A stretch of 64,000 bases of DNA from Tubulanus polymorphus (GCF_964204645.1 NC_134026.1:19424650-19488649), one strand, 5' to 3'; counted from the stretch's first letter, positions 10,601 to 22,315 are shown. Notes: generated by a model from the letters alone, not told the origin. Program-made: numbers and translations.

Positions 10601-12402
10601 AGATCTACACAAAGCATGAGAAATAATCTACTATAATACATGTATATCCATATCGTATCCAAAATTCTGGGAACACATGTAGTTAGTTCACACAGTATTT
10701 GATTTTGGGGTCTGTGTGTCAGGAGCAGTAAAGGGTTCTTTCAATGATTTTCAGCATATCTGGTTAAATGGCTGACCGACGTTCTTTTCATGTTAGTTCA
10801 AAATATCTCAGTAATAGGGATCATTGCATTTTTTGTCAATTGCCCACAAGTCTTCAAATCCGAAGTGTAGATTTGAAAGGCACAACATTGCAATCCTAGA
10901 AACGTACGTATATATTTATTCAAACTCCAGGCGCTATTTTACAGCTCTTGCACATTTAAAGTCAGTGGTTGCAGAAATAATAGACCATCGCCGAACCAAT
11001 CCACCCACTGATGGAAGACGACTCCTCATTGATGTTATACTCGAATCAGATTATGAGGAGGAGCAGATTGCCTGTGACGCCTTGATTTATATGATCGGAG
11101 GGTTCCACACGACGGCAAGTTGTAAGTAGGCTTACCGTTAATGACATTTTAAACTGAGTTTAACTCCGCGTATGCCTTTTTCAATTATTTGGGGTACGGA
11201 TTTTTTTCAAGAAAGACGTGAGAGGGTTAGGGGAAAAAATTAAAAACGATTTTTTATAACGATTTTTTCATTATTTTCCACATGAAACTTCGGAAGGACT
11301 GCAGAAAAGAAATCAATAAGGAGTGAAAATTGTAATGAACTTTACTCAAATAAGTGGAGAAATGAAAACATTTTTGCAAATAATATGATTGAAAATTGAG
11401 ATAACACAGCTTGAGTTAGTCGAAAATTTAGATGGGTATATGAAAAACAATTGTATTGAAAATTTGTGGTGAAACACGGAGGACAAAAAGCCATTTTTCT
11501 TTTGATTTGATGATTTTGCAGGATTCTGGGATCCGTACATCAAGTAATTAAAAGAGGAAAAAAGGCCTAAAACCAATGCAATTTCTCTTTCAGTAATGAC
11601 ATGGGCATTATACTTCCTCACAACGCATGCCAATGTTCAAGAGAAACTTTTTGAAGAAGTGTCAAAGATATTGGATAAAAATGAAGATGTGACTCCTGAT
11701 GTCATTAAACAGATGCCGTAAGACATTGGAATCGATATGGTTCATACTTGTTTACTGGTCCTTATTATTCAATTGATTTAACTCATCAATCTTTTAGATA
11801 TCTACATCAAATTATCAATGAAACTTTGCGCTGCGCTATCGTGGCTCCCATGGCTGCTCGGTACAACCCAGATAGTGACACTATGCTTGGTGGTCACGTT
11901 GTTCCTAAGGGAGTAAGCATTTCTATTGGAAAATCTTGAATTTATACGAGTAAAGGAGGGGAATTAGTGCTTAATTCTAACTCGGACTTATCATTTTAGA
12001 CCCCAGTAGTTCATGCATTAGGAGTTTGCTTTCGTGATGAAAGTTTATACCCCGATCCTTGCAAGTAAGCATACAATGTTTCATTTCGCGATTGACTCAA
12101 CAGATTCTCAGAAGGAGTAAACGAATATTTTCGAATCATATTTTAGATTTGACCCCGAGAGGTTCTCGATTGAACAAGTCAAAGCACGACCGTTACATTC
12201 ATTCGAGCCGTTTGGATTCGCTGGGAAGAGAAAATGTCCCGGATACAGATTTTCGCAAACCGAAAGTTGTATTTTCATCGCACGAATTATAAGACGGTTT
12301 CAGATAAAGATGGTGCCTGACCAAGTTATCACTCCAGCGTATGGTCTGGTCACTCATCCAGACAAGGAAATCTGGATAACTATTTCTGAGAGAAAGGCAT
12401 AA
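7619..12402 (+). CDS. Cytochrome P450, CYP20 family-like (copy 1)
   Basis: Eleven coding exons: 7619-7696, 9191-9240, 9464-9633, 9711-9856, 10175-10342, 10421-10499, 10945-11121, 11594-11717, 11798-11912, 12000-12064 and 12147-12402. All have GT-AG introns with matching phases, giving 475 residues (vertebrate CYP20A1 is about 460). Residues 1-26 form the N-terminal membrane anchor. A SGSLHEFL motif followed by HGPIISFW is the CYP20 hallmark near the N-terminus. The I-helix motif GGFHT lies at 282-286, the K-helix ExxR is E339-R342, and the heme loop GFAGKRKCPG has cysteine 421 as axial ligand. P450s of this family sit in the ER membrane; their natural substrate is not established. As in vertebrate CYP20, the first Phe of the usual FxxG motif is Gly, but Arg and the final Gly of the heme loop are present here. 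AATAAA at 12564 is a candidate poly(A) signal. An intact tandem copy follows. Confidence 0.9.
7730..7879. mobile_element. pogo/Tigger-like MITE in P450 intron 1
   Basis: The ends CAATGGAACCTCGTT and AACGAGGTTCCATTG are exact inverted repeats. TIRs of the CAGTGGAACCTCGTT type are known for pogo/Tigger elements. TA follows the right end, but the left flank is TC, so one target base pair may have mutated. Confidence 0.6.
7952..8133. mobile_element. MITE with about 40-bp TIRs in P450 intron 1
   Basis: CGCTCATTTTCAAAACATAA continues into GTTTAGATTGAATATCA on the left. The right end carries the complement with one or two mismatches. The element is 182 bp with no ORF. Confidence 0.65.
9890..10110 (+). 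repeat. Possible LINE 3' end with ATT tail (intron 4)
   Basis: A non-coding stretch ends in AATAAATATTATTATTATTA, the kind of simple tail left by some non-LTR retrotransposons. There is no reverse transcriptase coding sequence and no matching copy elsewhere in the window, so this is weak. Confidence 0.3.
11172..11568. mobile_element. TIR element, AGGCCT family, copy 2
   Basis: The ends match the element at 2521-3336: ATGCCTTTTTCAATTATTTG on the left, with TACGGAT inside, and the complement ending in AAAAAAGGCCT on the right, with ATCCGTA inside. The interior again contains a GTTAGGGGAAAAAATTAAAA-type purine stretch. It lies in intron 7 of the first CYP20 gene. Confidence 0.6.
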
Positions 12403-13320
12403 TGTATACAGAGCATGTTGGAGTTCAATTGGTATTCAAAATACCCCCAAATAAGAAAAACTCGAAAAAATCTACACTCTTTTGTATTTATCGTTTTTAT
12501 GGAACTGCGGAACATGAACATGAACTTGAAATTGTTACCAATGTTAGTGCACTTCAACGGACGAATAAAGCGCTGTTATTAGTATCTGGTCTGGATGAAA
12601 ATTAACACAATCGAACCAATGCAAATTCTTGTTCTTTACATTTTGTATTGCTAGATGAATACGCTCATCTACCCTTTGCTATCGTTATTAACTATGAGGC
12701 TATGCGTTTACGTACTCCTCTTTTTTAATCAATTCGAAGATCTATATTTGCCTATATCCATTTCAATTTATTCATCCTAAAAGTCGAAGGAGTCATCATA
12801 CACGCATTTCTTATTTCTTTCACAAAAACATATATGTTCCATGAAAATCGATAGTTCTTTACAGTTGGTTTGGAGCCCGGGGGTAAGGGTACGTTTTGGT
12901 ATACAAAAATATGTTTCCATCATTTTTGCTTGTTGCATTTCCCCCATCCTCAAGTACACTACACATTCCGAAAAGTCATTTCTGGTTATGATTCGGTAGA
13001 TCGCACTCGTGTCCGCTGCTACTAGTTCTAGGTTCACATAGGTTGTCGGACGAGTGAGGAATTGACGATTTCTAAGGTGAAATTTGTTTGACGAATTGAT
13101 GAGTTACGAAATCATATTTTAGTGGTTCACACACGTGCAGCGGCCTTTGAGGGTAGAACATACGTGATTATACGTAATACAGTACGCATTTAATCATGAC
13201 CGGGCGCAGGGCTGATTGTGATATGGCTAGCAAGTCAAAAATTCATTTCAGAATTAATGCACATAAAATGATACAAAGGCGCGAAGTGACCTCTATCTAA
13301 CAGTAAAATATTCAAATACC
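12403..13320. other. 3' flank of CYP20 copy 1
   Basis: Contains AATAAA at 12564-12569. The block at about 12650-12690 is similar to 18230-18285 downstream of copy 2, and the block 12780-12940 is similar to 20985-21170. The P450 duplication therefore included downstream DNA that was later split by insertions. No exon is recognised. Confidence 0.5.
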
Positions 13321-13632
13321 ATCGAAAGTCTTGGACACCCGGGTCCTACTGTGATATACAGGGACGTGTGCGGGCTTAGGGTCGTCGTTAAGCGGTTTAC
13401 AAAAAGAAACGAGACTTAATCAAACGTAGAGAAATAATGATCGCTCCAAGATCAAACCATGAATTGAAGTTTATCTATGATCCAACTGATTTGTTTACGA
13501 TAATTCTGAACCATAGTTTGGAGTGAAGTCATCCCAGTTTGCTGACGGTGAGGATGGTCGCCAGGGGAGAAAGCTGTGTGACGGCAATACAGGCATTCAG
13601 ATGTCAGCGCATTGAACCCATTATTCAATGAA
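13321..13632 (+). pseudogene. Decayed third CYP20 copy (promoter piece plus exon 4)
   Basis: 13321-13408 resembles the sequence just upstream of P450 copy 2 (13970-14060), including CGGTTTACAAAAAGAAAC. 13409-13507 resembles the intron between exons 3 and 4 (GAGACTTAATCAAA, then TTGAAGTTT.TCTATGATC). 13508-13632 is an exon 4 remnant: it keeps GAGGATGGTCGCCAG, GAGAAAGCTGTGTGACGG and GCATTGAACCCATTATTCAA, with internal loss around the histidine-rich stretch. All other exons are missing. This is a relic of an extra tandem copy. Confidence 0.8.
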
Positions 13633-13659
13633 GTATACTTTAAAAAGATCAAAATGATA

Positions 13660-13902
13660 TGGTGGCTGATAAGGGCCATCAAAATATATCCTGACAAAAA
13701 ATAATTTCGTCATGAAAAATAAATTTCCCTCGAAAAATATTTCGAAAGGAAAATTATTTTCGCTTACGAATATTTTTGACGGAACTTTATTTTTCACAGC
13801 GGAATTATTCTTACTCACGACATAATTTTCGATTGAAATTTATTTTTCATGACGAAACTATTTTTTGTCAGGAAATATTTTCATGGCCCTTATCAGCCAC
13901 CA
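13660..13902. mobile_element. MITE with TA target site, ends TGGTGGCTGATAAGGGCCAT
   Basis: A 243-bp element with inverted arms of about 70 bp. TGGTGGCTGATAAGGGCCAT is mirrored at 13880-13902, and CCTGACAAAAAATA and CGTCATGAAAAATAAATTTC also occur on both sides. TA flanks each end (13658-13659 and 13903-13904), which fits mariner-type insertion. A related right end (ATCAGCCACCATA) occurs at about 15450-15462. Confidence 0.75.
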
Positions 13903-14170
13903 TAAAAAGATGATATCACCCGAAAATTGCCAAATATCAAACCGCAATTGATATATCATCTCCCGATGTCCGACAGTCCAAAATATCATATCTCCCCGGT
14001 CCTGGTTGTGATATGCAAGGACGTATTTGCGTCGTTTAGCGGTTTACAAAAAGAAACTTTTAGTTGTAGGTCAAAGGAATATTCAGAATGCGCTCGTTCA
14101 GTTACTTACTTGCGTTGGTGCCATTGGATTTGTTCTCTTCAATAATTCGATGCACATAATCTACTACAGT

Positions 14171-17100
14171 ATGTTTGAGTTGATACTATTCGCTGCATCA
14201 ACTCTAATATTTGCTGCAAGCATTTTTGCATTTTTCTGTTTTTTTAAGGTAAGTGATCGATCTGAAGTATTAGTTGATTTAATTAGCCCGAGTCTATGAA
14301 TCTAGTCTGATAATCAGGGCTTATGCAAAAAAAAAACATCTAACAAAATGATGAATGAAATTGAAATTTATACTTTTAGTTGGAATGTACAAGTTATAAT
14401 ATAAAAACCATTTTCTATAAGCAAGGATGTTTAACACACAAGAGATTCGCTCTTCTTGCTATTTCAGTTGAGATATACTTAATGCGAATTAAATGCCATG
14501 TATACAAATGAAAATAAAATGGGTCATACGTTGATTTTGTCAATTTAGTTGTGTTTAATAAATCATTTCTTGAAAGGGACCAAAATATATTGCATAAAAT
14601 ATCTTCCAGACGACGGTCTAATAGCTTGTTTATTCGTGAGGCCTCTGCTAACCAGTTTGAACATGGCTATGCCGTTGAAGTCAATATTTCATTAATAAGA
14701 CTATTTCACGATAGTTGACAATCGATAAATCCTCTATCTATCCTTCCTTGCATACAGATATGTCTTATTTAGAAAAATGCTTCATTTCAGACTACTAAAA
14801 AGCAAACAACGATCCCGGGATTAAAGCCTACTGACCCGAAGTAAGATTCCTCATATGAATTTGAATGACGTTATAGATTATGTATAGGCCAAATTTTATA
14901 GCCCCTTACTTATTTCAAAGAACGGCATCAGTCCTTTTCAGCCTGTCGGTGAATGAGCCTAAAACCAAGCTCAGTTCACCCTTAATACGATGCCACTACG
15001 AATGAAACGACAGGCCGACGTATAGTCTAGTCAAAATTGCGTTAAATATCAGTTGATTTTGTTTTAGGGAAGGAAATTTGCCTGATATTAGAAAATCAGG
15101 CAGTCTCCACGAATTTTTGCTTGAAACGCATCGAACTCATGGACCAATCATATCTTTCTGGTTGGGAGAAAAGATGGTTGTTAGCATCTCAACCCCGGAA
15201 CTGTTCACCGAGCAGAGTGCTCTGTTTGATCGACCGCGTAAGAATAACAACATTTCGAGACTTAATCAAATCATGGACTAAAAAATTTTTCTGTACGGCT
15301 AAAGCAACGATAAAAACATTTTCACATTGGCCCGTTTTTTGGTTTTCTCGCGCGAGAATTCGAAACTTTTGGTTTTCTCGCGCGAGAATTCAAAACTTTT
15401 TGAATTCTCGCGCGAGAAAACCAAAATGAAAATTTTTTTAGTATTGCCCGAATCAGCCACCATAGTATAGTGTACAACACTGGTTTTTTTCTGCGGGCGT
15501 TTATATGCTCATCCTCGACGCACTTGTAATCCACATTTACGGTGACAAAACAGCGCCAGGTTCGTTTCGCTTTATTTCCTGTCGAGTAAGCGTGAAAATC
15601 GCGAAAATGATTGTCTCATTTTCGATTAAATCCGTCGATATAGTTCGATTTCATAGGTTTTGGGGAGCTACTTAATTCTGAATCACTCGCATTACTGATA
15701 TTTGTTTGGAATTGGTAAAAAAAACTCAGGTCTCAGTCTCAGGTTGAGCTTTTTATTTCAACTTATTTATTTAAAAAAAGCAATAAAGATAAAATTCGCC
15801 CGCCCTCGTCACTTTCCAGAAAAAAATCTGATGAGAACCTAGGGTATTTCTTTGTGTGGCCTAAACTATGATCTTGATCTCTTTGTGTTTTCCAGGTGAG
15901 TTGTTTCAGATATTTGAACCATTGCTTGGAGCGAAGTCGTTACAGTTTGCTAACGGCGAGGATGGTCGCCAGAGGAGAAAGCTGTATGACGGATGCTACA
16001 GTCATTTAGAAGTCAGCGCATTGAACCCATTATTCAATGAAGTAAACTAAAAAAAGAACATTAAAAAGAATTTAGAAATTTAGAAAAGACATTCTCTTTC
16101 TCATTTTATGGGCTATAAACCGGATTACGTTTGTGTAAATGAGATATTAAGACTCGTTATCGGCCGAAGTCTATTTGAGAAAAACTGCTTAATATTTGGA
16201 TTTTGTAGACGTCAATTAATCATTTGCACAGCCGCAAATATTGTATTTAATGCAGACATAATTCTGGCATTGTATTGTTGTAGTCGATATCCGAATGGTG
16301 CGTGTCAAAATATTTTTCCAGACTGTCGGAAAATTGCTCGACAAATGGGCTACAATGGCTGATGATCAACGTATTCCTGTGAAAGAAAGCATGACCGCCC
16401 TAGCTTTGAAATCGATTGCACAGGGAAGCTATGGAGATTATTTCAATGACGATAAAGCGATAATGAAATTCCGCAAATTCTTTGATGTTGTAAGTTATAC
16501 ATTGCTAATTATAGTGAGCTACGAACTGTGTTTCATCTATCCCAAATAACAATTTTGATTATTCATAGTGCTGGACGGAAATGGAGAATACGTTCGCCGC
16601 TACACCTTCAGCGCCAGGAAGTGCGGAGGAAAAGCTCTATAAATCAGGTGCTTCTTTGATAATGATTAGAATAATAATGAATTTGTCAATGAATTCTCAT
16701 TCGTTAAGTGTTTATGCTGTATTTGCGCAAATGCCAAACGGGCCTGGGGAAGATCTGCATGTAGCATCAGTAAGCGAAAAGAAATCCCTTGAAGGAAAAT
16801 CCTAGAAAATATTGTATCCCAAATTCGGATGTATTTATTCAAATTTCACTCCCTATTTTACAGCTCTTGCACATTTGAAGTCAGTGGTTGCAGAAATAAT
16901 AGACCATCGCCGAACCAATCCACCCACTGATGGAAGACGACTCCTCATTGATGTTATACTCGAATCAGATTATGAGGAGGAGCAGATTGCTTGTGACGCC
17001 TTGATTTATATGATCGGAGGGTTCCACACGATGGCAAGTTGTAAGTAATCGTGAGAGGTGATGCATAGAAGTATAAACCGTTTAAACTTCTATGGGTGAT

Positions 17101-17977
17101 GTTACCGTAAATGATGCGATTTAATTTTATCCCACTATCAAAACCAATATATATGATTTCTTTTTCAGTAATGACATGGGCATTATACTTCCTAGCAACG
17201 CATACTGATGTCCAAGGCAAACTTTATGAAGAAGTGTCAAAAGTAATGGATAAAAATGAATATGTTACTCACGATGTCATTAAACAGATGCCGTAAGACA
17301 TAAGAATCGATAAACTCATACTTGTTTATTGATCCTTATTATTCAATCGAAATAATTCGTCAATCTTTTAGATATTTACATCAAGTTATCAACGAAACCT
17401 TGCGCTGCGCTATTGTTGGTCCCATGGCTGCTCGGTACAACCCAGATAGTGACACTATGCTTGGTGGTCACGTCCTTCCTAAGGGAGTAAGAATTTCTTT
17501 TGAAAAATCATGTATTTTCTACGAGTTATGGAGGGAAATTAGTGCTTAATTTCAGTTCTGATTTTTCATTGTAGACACCAGTAGTTCACGCATTGGGATC
17601 TTGCTTTCGTAATGAGAGGTTATACCCCGATCCATGCAAGTAAGTATACAATGTCCTGTTTCATTTTGAAATTGGCCAACTTCTCAGAAAGAGGAAACAA
17701 AATTCTCGAATCAATTTTCAGATTTGACCCCGAGAGGTTCTCGATTGAACAAGTCAAAGCACGACCGTTACATTCATTCGAGCCGTTTGGATTCGCTGGG
17801 AGGAGAAAATGTCCCGGATACAGATTTTCCCAAACCGAAAGTTGTATTTTTATCGCACGTATTATAAGACGGTTTGAGATGAAGATAGTACCTGACCAAG
17901 TTATCACTCCAGTATATGGTTTGGTCACTCATCCGGACAGAGAGATCTGGGTGACCATCTCTGAGAGAAAGGCATAA
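14171..17977 (+). CDS. Cytochrome P450, CYP20 family-like (copy 2)
   Basis: Eleven exons: 14171-14248, 14791-14840, 15068-15237, 15896-16041, 16322-16489, 16569-16647, 16864-17040, 17169-17292, 17372-17486, 17575-17639 and 17722-17977. Every exon has exactly the length of its counterpart in the upstream gene, so the protein is again 475 residues. The anchor (residues 1-26), SGSLHEFL, the I-helix GGFHT, the ExxR at 339-342 and the heme loop GFAGRRKCPG (Cys 421) are all intact. Divergence from copy 1 is patchy: exon 7 differs at about 3 of 177 bases, while exons 1, 5 and 8 differ much more. This suggests gene conversion or strong constraint on parts. The upstream homology includes about 140 bp of putative 5' UTR. 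Both copies look functional; different N-terminal anchors hint at different membrane placement or expression, which is inference. Confidence 0.9.
15283..15462. repeat. Three spaced palindromes TTCTCGCGCGAGAA in P450 intron 3
   Basis: The 14-bp palindrome occurs at 15344-15357, 15374-15387 and 15404-15417, exactly 30 bp apart. The flanks are TTTTGG or inverted (CCAAAA), so the third unit is the mirror of the first. The block ends in ATCAGCCACCATA, the terminal sequence of the MITE at 13660, so it may be the interior of a related element whose left end is eroded. Confidence 0.7.
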
Positions 17978-18529
17978 TATAGAGCATGTTGGAGTTTAAT
18001 TGGTAATCAAAATATATACTCCCAAAATATGAAGCTCTAAAGAACCCACACTTTATTTTACCGTTTATGTAACTATACGGAACATGAAAATTAACTCGTA
18101 ATCCATTCTAGTGTACTTCAACCGACGAATATAGCGCTGTTATAAGCATTACCCGTTCGGGATGAAAATAGAAATGTATGAAATGTTTCAACTTGACCAA
18201 TATAAATTCTTGTTCTTTGAATTTTGTATGCTAAACGAATACCCTCATCTATATCCGTTGCTATCGTGATCAATTATGAGGCTACCAGAATTTTTGAAAG
18301 GGGCGTTCTTAAATCATAAAAAGGGCACTTTTGCATATTTTGTATCCCAGGAAAGCGAGCCTAGCATCGTATGCTTAAAAACGGCATTTTGTAGCTATTC
18401 CACAAACAATAAAAACACAACAAATGAATTTCAGTATAATCATTTAAAATGTGAACGAAATTTATTCACCACTTATTCATAGTAAGTAACTCTGAATTCA
18501 ATTCAAAATGAGGGCCAAAGAGATTAACC

Positions 18530-20170
18530 TATCTTGCCTCATCGAACATCGCACGTAGTTGTTTAATGTCCTTAAAACTCACCACAATCATAGACGATGT
18601 CACGAGCTACAACTTTGCAATTGTGGTAACAAAATATGCATAGGTACGAATATAATATAGAAATACTAAGATATTGTATTATTAAACGCCCCCCGTGGCC
18701 ATATACAAAAACCAATGACCTTGAAACTCACCAAAATCATAGAATACGTAATGGGCTACAACTTTCTAATTGATTGTGGTAATGAAATAGGCTTGTATCA
18801 ATATAATGTGGAAAAACTTTTTCCCACCAACGAATGAGTACTGATGACACCAAGATGGCCACCAATTGCGTCATAATTGGCTGATCAAAAATAGCTGTCT
18901 CAGGTATAAAACATCCCTTTCCAAAGAATACCCATCACAAATTGAAATGAGAAATGGCAAACAAGTAGGAAGCTACAGGACTCAGAATTTGGGCCAAAAT
19001 TTACATTTTTGGGCACTAAAAAGGTCATAGGACGGCCATCTTGAGTCCGATCGACCCATATTTTCTTATGCTGATGGGCCCTTGGATTCAAATATATACG
19101 AAAGATCAAGGTAATTGATCGAAGCGTCTTCAAAATTTCCCTCAACAAGTTCTAAAATTTGTAAAAAGTGCTGATTTTGGCGAAAAACAATGGCTGCCAG
19201 TCGGTCATCTTGATTCTGACAGGGCCAGTTTTTGGGCTGAAGATGTGTCTAGGGTAGATACATGTGTAACCCAAATATCAACCCATTACATTTAAGCGTC
19301 TTCAAAACTTCCCAAAATAACTGGATTCCGACTACGGACGGACGGTTGGCCGGACGGACGAAAAGTGAATGCATTAGCCCGCTGGGACTTAAGTCCCAAG
19401 TGGGCGAAAAAAAAAACATCTACAGAATCAGTGAAATGTAATTAAAAAGAATACTATGATGAAAATGTTATTAAAGAAATATGAAAAGAGTTTCTTTAAT
19501 TCGTCAACTGTGTTACTGTGTGAGCCTAGTGTCAGCTGAGTCGCTGGTAGGATGTGGCCTACACTAACTAAACATCTCAAGTGGTGCCTCTGAACCTGAT
19601 ACATATACGATAGCTCAGACAGTAGTGCTTCAATGGATGTGGAAAAGCGATAATCAATTGACAACAAGTGTAATATAGCGTGCCCTCTTACACATAGGGC
19701 ATTCTATGAGGCAGACAACTTTTTTGGCGGCTGAATTGTGTTTCAATTACTTACTACGTAGTAGGATATTCGTTTTTAGATGTAACCTACGAGCAATTAT
19801 CTATTAGATAATTGCTCGTAGATGTAACTTACCACACCTAATTTGTAACAAGTTGGCTAATTAAGAATTTACCAAAATCGCGAAGGGCACTTTCTAAAAA
19901 GGGGCATCCGTTCGAACGGACGAACCCCCTGGCTACGAGCTTGATGCGTTTCATGACATGTTCTATGATTGTGGTGGGTTTCAATGTCATTGGGTTTTGC
20001 ATATGGTCACCAGGGGGCATTGAATAGATGAAGAACTTAGTATTTCCATATCAAATTGGTAACGAGGCATATTTTGTTATCAAAATCGTAGCTGCTGACA
20101 TGTTCTATGATTGTGGTGAGTTTCAAGGTCATTGGTTTTTGTATATGGTAACCAGGGGTGTTGCCCACTG
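18530..20170. repeat. Composite dispersed repeat with inverted end copies
   Basis: The phrase CTCACCACAATCATAGA, followed by CCATATACAAAAACCAATGA and CCTTGAAACTCACCAAAATC, appears at 18564-18745. It appears inverted twice at 19950-20155 (TTCTATGATTGTGGTGAGTT, then GTCATTGGTTTTTGTATATG). The interior (18980-19410) contains two diverged units sharing GCGTCTTCAAAA and CATCTTGA. It ends in CGGACGGACGG, then GGGACTTAAGTCCCA and an A-run at 19407. The structure suggests nested non-autonomous transposons. Confidence 0.5.
19787..19821. repeat. Perfect 35-nt palindrome
   Basis: CTACGAGCAATTATCTA is followed by a single T and its exact 17-nt complement, flanked on both sides by AGATGTAAC in direct orientation. 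It is probably the junction of two inverted copies. Confidence 0.7.
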
Positions 20171-20824
20171 GCAACAGTTTTTCTTTCAGGTCTGTTAAGT
20201 TTCAGTGAATTTAGTTTATTATTTTTTTTGGTCTTTATTTTGCGTGCTTTATGTTAGTATGTTGTTGTTAGGTAGTATTGGTAAGCTGTTTTGTGTGGTT
20301 TGAATTCATATTAATCTGGTATTATGTAGTGTTGGTGAGCTGTTTTGTGTGGTTTGAATTCATATAAACTGATATTGTGCAGTGTAGGTAAGCTGTTTCA
20401 TGGGTGGTTTAATTTTCCTTTACGTTTGCTCTGTACAACAGTACTTCTGGGCATTCGCCACAGTATTCTGATAGAGGAAAGACATAGGCTCTCTACAACT
20501 AAAAAGAGTTGTAAGTTAAAATTATACATTTCTAAATGTCAACCATTTATTGTATTTATCGAGGTTTTTTTTCTCCGTAATTTGAATTATTATTTATCAA
20601 ATTTTTAGGGTTTAATTGTGTATTTTTCAGTTAACCACTCGCTCGTATTCACTGTGTATCTGTAACCTGTGCGTTTCACACATTCGGAAATAAAGTGCGT
20701 TAGACCTTTTATGATTGTAGCCGTCTTGTCCTCGATTTGATAAGTTCTATGTCCAACTCTGGTTTGGGACAAGGGGACATTAGAATGTTGAATTTGTTAG
20801 ATTGTTGAGCATTTGAAACCACAT

Positions 20825-20860
20825 GCCAAGTGGGCATGGTGTCCCTGGACCCCTAGTTTC
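20825..20860. repeat. Dispersed motif, also inverted at 57611-57648
   Basis: CCAAGTGGGCATGGTGTCCC with GGACCCCTAGT occurs here. Its inverted form (two or three changes) occurs inside an intron of the right-hand transporter gene near 57611-57648. The family is unidentified. Confidence 0.4.
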
Positions 20861-21580
20861 ATCTTATATCTGTATTTTTGTTACTCAGTGGTCGATAAAA
20901 TGAATATTATTATCATGATTTTGTAAAGATACGCTCATGTACCCCTTGCAAAAAGATGACCATGCATTAAAGATTTGAATTTCCCCATTAATTTTTATTT
21001 CAATTTTTTATCCTAGTCGAAGAAGTTAGAACCCGATTTTTCTTGTTTTCTTGTGTTCACAAAAACATGTGTTCAATGAAAATCGATAGGCTTTTACAAG
21101 TTGGTTTGGTGCCCCTGCAGTGTTGGGAACGTTTATCAACATCAGTCAAAACAACTGTTGCCATCATTTTTCTGTAGTATGCATTCATTTCGTGTCAAAT
21201 GCCCTTATAGAAGACCCAGACTTGTCAGGGTCCAAAGGCTACTTGTCCGGGGGCAAGCATATCGGAAATTTACTTGCCCCCTCAAATATCTACTTGCCCT
21301 ACACCGACTGGCGGCAAATCATCCGTTTTATCGATTAGGAGAATTGCTTTGAGACATAAAAATGCACTAAAGCCCGGTGGACAAGTGATGATGGTAACCA
21401 ACTTGCTATATCGAGAATATATCCCGGGCAACCAGATGCTTAATTCGGACCCTGCAAGGAGCCTATTCCGGATACCACGCAGTCTTGTTTCCAACGTTTC
21501 CATGCGCGGTTTGCTCAAATCGACCATTTAGGATTGGATTACAAAGAGGAATAGAAACTACGCACACAGTGCAATATAGT

Positions 21581-21610
21581 AATATATTATATATATATAT
21601 ATATATATTT
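21581..21610. repeat. AT dinucleotide microsatellite
   Basis: An uninterrupted TA/AT run of about 26 bp inside an AT-rich stretch. Confidence 0.8.
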
Positions 21611-22315
21611 ATCTCTATGATATAAATATACTCCCTAAATATCATGAATATAAATATCAATCTCAATACGTAACCCATGGAAAAATATGAATATATCTAC
21701 GTACTTTAAAAAAGCTAAATACACGTAGGCCTAGTTTGTCATGTCAGAATATCCAGCCAAAAACCTGGAATATACTAAGTAAGGCCTTTACCCGGTGAAC
21801 AAAAAAAAAGATAAGCGCTCAAAGTGTGCGCTGGTGGGCTTAGCCTTTGGACTGAGAAAGGGTTATCATAATAAAAATAATAATAATAATAATAATCTTG
21901 AAATAAAAACATCTTAAAGATATCAAACGGTCTTTTTTTAACTGGACTTGATGAATTTGTCTCCTAAGTCTTATTCCAGGGCTTTTCATTCGACAGTTGA
22001 CTAAGCTTATATCGTATGCCGGGACTGGCAATATCCATACAATATCCATACAATATAAGTGTTATACGAAATAAGGTAGCATATTACATAGAAAAGAACA
22101 ATAAAATATATGATATAAACATTTCTATGATACGGCATATGCGATGACTATATATGAGCATAGTCAACTGTATTACAATTGCTGTGTATTTCAAATTAAC
22201 TGGTACTTTGTAATATATATGTAGCTCTGCTGCCCGATCAATCAGGATCCAGTTCTATGGTTCTTGGTTATGTTTGACCCTTTGAGTCAAAACTAGTTCA
22301 GTATCAACGTGTTAA

